Shown here in pieces: positions 58,021 to 64,000 of a DNA stretch of 64,000 nt. The position numbers were made by a program, and so were the translations under genes. Positions within the stretch are counted from its first letter, which is position 1. Each line of letters opens with the position of its first letter. Source of the DNA: Opitutaceae bacterium (lineage in GTDB: Bacteria > Verrucomicrobiota > Verrucomicrobiia > Opitutales > Opitutaceae); assembly GCA_027490995.1 (NCBI GenBank), contig JAIXWY010000008.1, forward strand, positions 62,001-126,000, given 5' to 3'. The notes beneath the pieces were generated by a model. The model saw nothing but the letters and a program-made list of their open reading frames with translations, ran no database searches and was not told the origin of the DNA.

Positions 58021-58236
58021 GATGGAGGGGACGGATTGAGGGTTGCGTTCGGGAAAAAAGGGAAGTGCCCGGGGTGGACGGCGAGTGAGGAGAGGGAGGT
58101 GAGTAAACCGGATGGTCGGGAGCCGGGACCGAGACGGAGAAAAGGGGTAGCCGGTCCGGAAGTCTTTTCCGCGGGGAATTTTCGTCGCAAGCGGAAACGG
58201 ACTTTCCAGTTCGGCGCTGCCCCCCATGCTACCTGG

Positions 58237-59067
58237 GTGGCTGCATTGCGCCGTGGTTTCTCGACCCTAGGTTGTCCGGACCTTTCTCTAGAGGAAGTGC
58301 TGGAGTGGGGGCGTCGTTTTTCGATCGACGCCGTTGAGCTGCGATCGCTGGCGGGGACCACGGACCTTCCGGCACATTTCGCGGGGCAGTACGGCTCCCC
58401 CGAGGCTCTCGCCGAGCACCTTGCCCGACGACGGACCGCGGTGAAGGCCGGAGAGGCGCCGGATCCCCGAATTGTTGCTCTCGGCACCTCGTTTCGGCTG
58501 GTGGGTGCGGGCCCGGGGGACCGCGACGCCTTGCTGGCGCAGGCGCTCTGGGCCGATGGGTTGGGCGTACCGTGGTTGCGGGTCTTTGATGGCGGGCGGG
58601 ACGCTGATGCGGTCGAGTTGGCGGAGGCGGCGGCTTCGCTGGCGTGGTGGCGGGAGGAGCGCCGGAGCCGTGGTTGGACGGTGGACCTGATGGTGGAGAC
58701 GCACGACTCACTGCTCGATTCCGTGCGTTTGGCGCGCGCGGCCGAGCGGTTGCCCGGGCTGGGTATTCTCTGGGACGCGCACCACACGTGGCGCAAGGGC
58801 GGGGAAGATCCCCTCGTGACCTGGGCTGCCATTGGCCCCCGCGTGGTGCACGTGCACGTAAAGGACAGCATCGCGGTCCCCAGCGGCCGGCACCCCTTCA
58901 CCTACGTCTTGCCCGGCCGGGGAGATTTTCCGATTGGCCCGCTGAGCGAAACGCTGCAGCGCGCGGCGTTTGCCGGTGTGGTGAGCCTGGAGTGGGAGCG
59001 CCTCTGGCATCCTTACCTCCCTCCCTTGGAGGACGCGTTGGAAGCGGCGCGGACCTGGCTGGTCTAG
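58237..59067 (+). CDS. Sugar phosphate isomerase/epimerase-like TIM barrel, start uncertain
   Basis: The roughly 276-residue AP2-family TIM barrel has [34 protein letters not shown] (Glu), [14 protein letters not shown] (Asp-His), [10 protein letters not shown] (His) and [11 protein letters not shown] (Glu), the metal ligands of the fold. It is divergent from the larger TIM-barrel gene, separated by about 216 bases. No ATG lies in a sensible place, so a GTG at 58237 is used; a GTG at 58099 with a good ribosome binding site would add an unrelated Arg-rich leader. Function is likely sugar isomerisation or epimerisation. Confidence 0.78.
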   Translation: MAALRRGFSTLGCPDLSLEEVLEWGRRFSIDAVELRSLAGTTDLPAHFAGQYGSPEALAEHLARRRTAVKAGEAPDPRIVALGTSFRLVGAGPGDRDALLAQALWADGLGVPWLRVFDGGRDADAVELAEAAASLAWWREERRSRGWTVDLMVETHDSLLDSVRLARAAERLPGLGILWDAHHTWRKGGEDPLVTWAAIGPRVVHVHVKDSIAVPSGRHPFTYVLPGRGDFPIGPLSETLQRAAFAGVVSLEWERLWHPYLPPLEDALEAARTWLV

Positions 59068-59142
59068 TCGCGCGCAAGCGACGCCATTATTCCCGTTTTC
59101 TGCGCTTGCGCTTTGCGGTGCGCGGGACTCGGTGGAGGCGCC

Positions 59143-62055
59143 GTGTCCGAAGCTCCTGCGTCTCCGTCGTCCGCCGTGCCTTCCCCGGGCATTTACCTGC
59201 GCGTGCTGCCGTGGGGGGAGATGCTCCCGCAGGCGGCGGCCGGCTGGTTGGCGGCGGGCTGGACGGCGACACAGCCGTTGGACTTGTCCGAGTGGCTGGT
59301 GATCGTGCCGACGCGGCAGGCGGGTCGTCGGCTGCGCGAGTCGCTGGCGTGGTGGGCGGATCAAAAGGGCCAGGCGGTCTTTCCTCCGCGCGTGGTGGCT
59401 CCCGACGGACTGACCTCGCTGTTGCTTCCGCCGGTCCGCGGTGACTACCCCGAGGCGACGCGGGCGGAGCAGGCGCTGGCGTGGATTGAGGCCCTGCAGG
59501 AGCTGGAATGGGAGCGCTTTCCGGACGTCTTTCCCTTGGCGCCCCCGACGCGTTCCTTCAGTTGGGCACGTGGGCTCGCCGCGCGCCTGATGCTCTTGCA
59601 GACCACGCTGGCGGAGTCCGGACTGCGTATGGCGGAGGTGGCGCACGTTGCTGGTGGACGTTCGGAGGTGTTTCCCGAGGAAGCTCGGTGGCGGCAACTC
59701 GGTGAGCTGGAGCAGGCGGTGGATCGTCGACTCGCCGCCCGGCAACGACAGGCTCCCCAAGCGGCGCTTGCGGCCGGAGCCTCGGCTGAGGCCGTGCTTC
59801 CTTCTGGCATCCGGCGCGTGGCGGTGATGGCCACGCCGGACCTCGCGCCCTTCGCGACTCGGCTCCTTCAGAGCCTCAGCACGCGAGTCCCGGTGGAGAT
59901 CGTGGTCTTTGCGCCGGAGGCGGCGGCTGAAACCGCCGCGAGCCTCTTTGATCCCTGGGGTCGACCGCGACCAGAGACCTGGGTGGCACGCCCGCTCGAC
60001 TGGCCGGATTTCGCCGAGCGCGTGCAGCTGTGTGCGGATGCCACGATGCAGGCGGCGCGGATGGTGGATCGAGTCCGGCTTTACCCGCGGCCTGAGGGGC
60101 ACATCGCTCTCGGGATTGCCGATCCTGACGTCCTGGGTGCCCTGGAACCGGCGCTGAAGCGGGCCGGCATCACCTCTTACAATCCTGCCGGCCGTGCGCG
60201 TCGCCGGGACGGCCTGTACGCACTCCTCAATGCGCTGGCCGGGTTTGCGCGCGGGGCGGACTGGGAAGCCACCACGACGCTCCTGCGGTGCCCGGATGTC
60301 CTTGCGTGGCTTGAGACGGAGGGACGAGCGGAAAGTGGCGCGGAGTTCTCGGCGGTGACGCTGCTGGAGCAGATCGACGCGTTGGAGTCCGATCATTTGC
60401 CACCGGATCTTGCCGCGGCGCAGCATTGCGCGAGTGCGCAGCGACCGGACGGAGAGTATCGGAGGCCCCGTGACGCCGCGCTGGCCGCGCTCCGCTCCCT
60501 GGAAGGCCTGCGGAAACGGCTCGTGGCCGGCTCGTTTCCGGAGAATGCGACGGACGTGCTCCAGACGCTCTTCGCGGCGCGGAGCATCGAGACGGACTCG
60601 GAATGGTTTGCGTCGGCGGCGGCATGGACGGAGACGGCGCGCGAGGTTGGCCGGGCCCTTGAGGCCTTCGACGGCGCGGCGCGCACCCTGGGTGATGCGT
60701 GGGAGTTTGCGCTGGCGCAGTTTGGGGAGCGTACCTGCTTTGATCGGAAACGTGACGGCGCGCTGGAATTGAACGGATGGATCGAGCTGTTGTGGGAAGA
60801 TGCCCCGCACCTCGTGGTGGCTGGCCTCAACGAGAAGCAGGTCCCGGAGACGATCGTCGGTGATGCCTTCCTCCCCGAGAAACTGCGGGAGCGCATCGGC
60901 CTGCGTACCAACGCGCAGCGCTTCGCCCGCGATGCCTACCTCCTGGAGGCGCTCGCGGCGCCGCGTGCGGGATCGCGCGGCCGGCTCGAACTGCTGGTCG
61001 GAAAAGTTTCCGCCGACGGCGAGCCCCAGCGCCCCTCGCGACTGCTCCTGCGCTGCCGCGATGCCGAACTGCCCGGACGGATCGAGCGGTTGTTCGACGA
61101 AATTCGCGCCCCGCAGGCCAGCCTGCCCTGGACTCGGGCCTGGCGCCTGACCCCGCCACCGCCGGTGTGGACGCCGCGCCTATCGGTGACGGCCTTTCGT
61201 GACTGGTTGGCCTGCCCGTTCCGCTTCCGATTGCGCAGGGTTCACCGGATGCGTCCGGTCGCGCTCGATAAGGCTGAATTGGATGCTCCCGGCTTCGGCA
61301 ATCTTGTACACCTCGCGTTGCGCGCATTGGGCGAGCCCGATTGCCGCGACTGCACGGATCCCCGGCGGTTGGCGGACGCCTTGCTGGCGCGATTCGAGAC
61401 GGCGGTCCGCTCGTTGCATGGAGATCGCCTTACGTTGCCGCTGCTGGTGCAATTCGAGTCAGCCCGCCAGCGTCTCCGTGCGGCGGCGGAGCAGCAGGCT
61501 GAGCAGCGCCGGCAGGGCTGGGTGATCGACAAGATCGAGCACGACATTGCGCTCAAGATTGACCGCATCAGCGTCACTGGCTCGGTCGACCGCATTGAGC
61601 GCAACGAGCACGACGGGCGGGTGCGCGTGATTGATTACAAGACCTCGGACAAAGGAGATTCGCCGCGCAGCACCCACCTCCGTCGATTGGGTAAGGAAGA
61701 CGATTGGCGCGAGCCGTGGCAGCGGGTGCCGGATGGCAGCAGTGAATTGATTTGGAAGGACCTGCAACTGCCGCTGTACCGGAGGGCGTTGTTGGCTGAC
61801 TACGGCGCGGCGATCACCTGTGCTTACTTCACGCTGCCGAAGGCTGTGGGCGAGACTGCGATCATGGAGTGGCCGGAACTGACGGGAGATTTGCAGGCGG
61901 CGGCGGATCGCTGTGCGGACGGCGTAGTAGAGGCGATTCTCGCCGGCCGATTCAGTCCGGTGGTGGAGCAGTCCGCAGATTGGGATGATTATGCGGAGCT
62001 GTTCCATCGCGGCGCGGCGGCGAGCCTGCAGGACGAAGGAGGGGCTTCCGCATGA
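59143..62055 (+). CDS. AddB-like PD-(D/E)XK nuclease/helicase-like protein
   Basis: The 970-residue protein resembles the AddB/RexB side of AddAB-type recombination complexes. The N-terminal half has helicase-like motifs (LSEWLVIVPTRQAGRRLRESL, HLVVAGLNEKQVPETIVGDAFLP), and a PD-(D/E)XK nuclease domain follows from about residue 685: LSVTAFRDWLACPFRFRLR, FGNLVHLALRALG, and VRVIDYKTS with Asp831 and Lys833. The usual C-terminal CxxC Fe-S cysteines of Bacillus AddB are not seen. The start is GTG at 59143 with a GGTGGAGG-type ribosome binding site. It overlaps the AddA-like gene by 4 bases (ATGA), which supports the pairing. Confidence 0.85.
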   Translation: MSEAPASPSSAVPSPGIYLRVLPWGEMLPQAAAGWLAAGWTATQPLDLSEWLVIVPTRQAGRRLRESLAWWADQKGQAVFPPRVVAPDGLTSLLLPPVRGDYPEATRAEQALAWIEALQELEWERFPDVFPLAPPTRSFSWARGLAARLMLLQTTLAESGLRMAEVAHVAGGRSEVFPEEARWRQLGELEQAVDRRLAARQRQAPQAALAAGASAEAVLPSGIRRVAVMATPDLAPFATRLLQSLSTRVPVEIVVFAPEAAAETAASLFDPWGRPRPETWVARPLDWPDFAERVQLCADATMQAARMVDRVRLYPRPEGHIALGIADPDVLGALEPALKRAGITSYNPAGRARRRDGLYALLNALAGFARGADWEATTTLLRCPDVLAWLETEGRAESGAEFSAVTLLEQIDALESDHLPPDLAAAQHCASAQRPDGEYRRPRDAALAALRSLEGLRKRLVAGSFPENATDVLQTLFAARSIETDSEWFASAAAWTETAREVGRALEAFDGAARTLGDAWEFALAQFGERTCFDRKRDGALELNGWIELLWEDAPHLVVAGLNEKQVPETIVGDAFLPEKLRERIGLRTNAQRFARDAYLLEALAAPRAGSRGRLELLVGKVSADGEPQRPSRLLLRCRDAELPGRIERLFDEIRAPQASLPWTRAWRLTPPPPVWTPRLSVTAFRDWLACPFRFRLRRVHRMRPVALDKAELDAPGFGNLVHLALRALGEPDCRDCTDPRRLADALLARFETAVRSLHGDRLTLPLLVQFESARQRLRAAAEQQAEQRRQGWVIDKIEHDIALKIDRISVTGSVDRIERNEHDGRVRVIDYKTSDKGDSPRSTHLRRLGKEDDWREPWQRVPDGSSELIWKDLQLPLYRRALLADYGAAITCAYFTLPKAVGETAIMEWPELTGDLQAAADRCADGVVEAILAGRFSPVVEQSADWDDYAELFHRGAAASLQDEGGASA

Positions 62056-64000
62056 GGACGGTGGTCAATACGGCAATCCTGGCGTCGGCTGGCTCCGGCA
62101 AAACCTTCGCACTGACGAACCGCGTCGTCGCCTTGCTCGCCCTCGGCGCGCCGCCGGAGCGGATCGTGGCGCTCACCTTCACGCGCAAGGCAGCGGGGGA
62201 GTTTTTCGACGAGATCCTCAAGAAGCTGGCGCACGCGGCGGCCAGTCCCAAGGAAGCGGAGAAGCTGGCCGACGCGATTGGCCAAACGGGGCTGGGCCCG
62301 GCGGACTTTCTTTGCCTGCTCCGCCGGGTGGTCGATGCGATGCCGCGGCTGAACCTCGGGACGCTGGATAGCTTTTTCGCCCGGATTGTCCGTAGCTTTC
62401 CGCTCGAGCTTGGCCTCGGTGGAGACTTGGAAATCCTGCACGAGCATGCCGCGCAGCGCGAACGTCGACGCGTCCTGCGCTCTCTTTTCACCGCGGCTGG
62501 CGAGCCGGATGAAGCGCAGCGTGAATTCATCGAGGCCTTCAAGCGTGCCACCTTCGGACTGGAAGAGAAGGGCTTAGCCGACCGTCTGGAGACCTACCTC
62601 AACGACTACGCCGGCATCTACCTCGCTGCTCCGCAGGTCGACGTGTGGGGAAATCCCGGGCGCATCTGGCCCGCTGGCTTCGGTCCCTTGCAGGCTACGC
62701 TTTCCCTCGCGGACGCGCTGACCGCGCTCCGGCGGCAGGTGGATGGGACGGCATCCCTGCGCGACGGGCAACGGACTCGCTTGGAGACCGTCATCGCCGA
62801 TGCGACGGACTGGCGTCCTGGCGCCCCGCTTTCCCGGCCTCTGAACGACCTGCTCGAAAAAGTGGTCGCTCAGCTGGAAGAGCTGAGGGCGGGTCGTGGG
62901 CAGATCACGATCGACCGGGTCCGGTTCTCTCCGGACCCCGCGTTTGCGGCGGCGTTGGTGGCATTCGCGGAGGCCATGATCGGCGCCGAATTCAAGCGGC
63001 GCCTTGAGACCACGAAGGGGCTTTTCGCCCTGCTCCGCACCTACGAGCAGCGCTACCACGAAGCGGTGCGGCGCAACGGTCGCATGACCTTCGCGGACGT
63101 CGAGCGGCTCCTGCGTCCGGATGCCGGCGGGCCCTTGCTGGAGTCGGGCCTGAGCGCGGCGGAGAGTGACGCCGGCGAGCGTAGGCTGGCGATTGATTGG
63201 CGGCTGGATGCGCAGTTTGATCACTGGCTGCTCGATGAATTTCAGGACACCAGTCACGGCCAGTGGACGGTGCTGCGGAACCTGATCGATGAAGTGGTTC
63301 AGGATCCCGAAGGGGCGCGATCGTTCTTCTACGTCGGGGACGTGAAGCAGGCGATTTATGCGTGGCGAGAGGGAGACTCGCGCCTGTTCCGCGAGATCCT
63401 CCAGCACTATAACCAGACGAATCCGGCGGCGATCGTGGAGCAGGAACTCAACGCCTCCTGGCGATCGGGTCCGGCGGTGATTGCAGCGGTGAACCGCGTT
63501 TTCAGCGACCATGGCGCGTTGAGTCAGGTCATGTCGGGCGGGGCGGTGACCACCTGGTCGCAAGAGTGGCGTACGCACACGTCGGCACGACCCTCCCTGA
63601 AGGGCGTGGTGGAGTGGCGTCTGGCGGAAGACCAGGAGGGGCGTTTCGCTGAGACCCTCCGAATCTTGCAGGAGACGGACGCGCTGGGTCGTGGGCTGAG
63701 TGTGGCGGTACTGGTCGAGAAGAACGATACGGGCAGTGCCTTAGCGGATTATCTGCGCCGGCAGGGCGGGTTGCCGGCGGTTGCGGAAAGCGATCTGACG
63801 GTGTGTACGGACAATCCCTTCACGTCGGTCCTCCTCGCGATGTTGCGGGCAGCGGCGCACCCCGGTGACACCCTGGCGTGGGGGCACGTCTGCATGACCC
63901 CGTTGGGGGCGGTGCTGGCGGAGCAAGGTGTCACCACCCCTGAAACGCTCACGCGGCGACTGCTGCGGGAGATTCATGCCCACGGCTTCGCGGCGACGTT
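62052..64000 (+). CDS. AddA-like UvrD/Rep helicase, 3' end outside window
   Basis: The first 649 codons are visible. Motif I is LASAGSGKTFALTNR (about residues 10-24), Ia is VALTFTRKAAGEFF, motif II is LLDEFQDTS (Asp395/Glu396), and motif III reads YVGDVKQAIYAWREGD. A long helical region lies between Ia and II. These motifs and the tight link to the AddB-like gene fit the AddA subunit of a RecBCD-type helicase-nuclease that processes double-strand breaks. The C-terminal nuclease domain, expected in AddA, would be off the right edge, so its presence is untested. The start overlaps the previous stop by 4 bases. Confidence 0.92.
   Translation, partial: MRTVVNTAILASAGSGKTFALTNRVVALLALGAPPERIVALTFTRKAAGEFFDEILKKLAHAAASPKEAEKLADAIGQTGLGPADFLCLLRRVVDAMPRLNLGTLDSFFARIVRSFPLELGLGGDLEILHEHAAQRERRRVLRSLFTAAGEPDEAQREFIEAFKRATFGLEEKGLADRLETYLNDYAGIYLAAPQVDVWGNPGRIWPAGFGPLQATLSLADALTALRRQVDGTASLRDGQRTRLETVIADATDWRPGAPLSRPLNDLLEKVVAQLEELRAGRGQITIDRVRFSPDPAFAAALVAFAEAMIGAEFKRRLETTKGLFALLRTYEQRYHEAVRRNGRMTFADVERLLRPDAGGPLLESGLSAAESDAGERRLAIDWRLDAQFDHWLLDEFQDTSHGQWTVLRNLIDEVVQDPEGARSFFYVGDVKQAIYAWREGDSRLFREILQHYNQTNPAAIVEQELNASWRSGPAVIAAVNRVFSDHGALSQVMSGGAVTTWSQEWRTHTSARPSLKGVVEWRLAEDQEGRFAETLRILQETDALGRGLSVAVLVEKNDTGSALADYLRRQGGLPAVAESDLTVCTDNPFTSVLLAMLRAAAHPGDTLAWGHVCMTPLGAVLAEQGVTTPETLTRRLLREIHAHGFAAT

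Noticed and set aside
58708..60810. A 700-codon open frame on the - strand inside the AddB-like gene
   Set aside because: No recognisable domain, and composition is typical of a GC-rich shadow frame.
1..64000. CRISPR array, transposon ends, prophage or integrase genes
   Set aside because: No regularly spaced repeats, transposase, integrase or phage structural protein was seen anywhere in the window.

Overview
This is 64 kb of dense, very GC-rich (clearly above 60% by eye) bacterial chromosome. I can support 57 protein-coding genes, two of them cut by the window ends. No rRNA, tRNA, CRISPR array, insertion sequence, integrase or prophage gene was recognised, and no gene-free stretch exceeds about 260 bases. 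The gene content points to Verrucomicrobiota, most likely an Opitutaceae-like lineage: an RRM protein with a Gly-rich tail, many exported sugar-active enzymes, several xylose-isomerase-like TIM barrels and Gfo/Idh/MocA dehydrogenases, a NamZ-type muramidase and Tat-exported glycan-related proteins. This taxonomic call is inference from content; no rRNA is present to confirm it.

Layout. 0-11.3 kb: end of a histidine kinase, an HDOD protein, cinA divergent from a short uvrC, an SDR, an exported sialate O-acetylesterase, a YgjP-type metallopeptidase with a YfcE-type phosphoesterase, a sugar-nucleotide-type epimerase, a DAACS symporter and an unusual kinase-fold protein. 11.3-22.5 kb: housekeeping and stress genes (peroxiredoxin, RRM protein with a clear terminator, exported FKBP, RarD, a lipoprotein divergent from a GspB-like protein, MarC, DusB, a PatB/MalY C-S lyase, two tandem small heat-shock proteins, TerC, MscS). 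22.5-28.5 kb: a membrane-fused spermidine-synthase-like protein divergent from a GT-C-like membrane protein, then two unknowns. 28.5-32.5 kb: a GDSL esterase divergent from an ABC ATPase/FtsX-type permease pair, the same layout as tesA/ybbA-ybbP. 32.6-37.7 kb: SlyD-like FKBP, FAD oxidoreductase, NamZ-type lipoprotein, a DUF1653 protein and a fucose-isomerase-like protein facing an AraC regulator.

38.7-47.2 kb is rich in exported or carbohydrate-related functions: GH13 amylase, SDR, a large Tat-exported probable alpha/alpha-barrel protein, rhodanese, site-2 protease, exported sugar isomerase-like protein and a serine beta-lactamase-fold hydrolase. 47.2-52.7 kb is a polysaccharide cluster: two GT2 glycosyltransferases, a polyprenyl-phosphate sugar transferase, and an O-antigen-ligase-like protein with a TPR-like tail. 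52.7-64 kb holds a TVP38-type membrane protein, xseA, msrB, a sugar-oxidation pair (Gfo/Idh/MocA plus TIM barrel), another TIM barrel, and an AddB-like/AddA-like recombination pair running off the right edge.

The genes are packed tightly. Many same-strand neighbours share 4-bp ATGA/GTGA overlaps, and many convergent neighbours abut or overlap with no room for a terminator. I did not find a clearly new multi-gene system. The best leads are single-protein oddities: a UvrC without the Cys cluster region, a kinase-fold protein with an APH-like catalytic loop and an ambiguous reading frame at its 5' end, a DAACS transporter with an altered sodium-site motif, a CinA with an altered PncC motif, and an AddB-like nuclease without the usual Fe-S cysteines.
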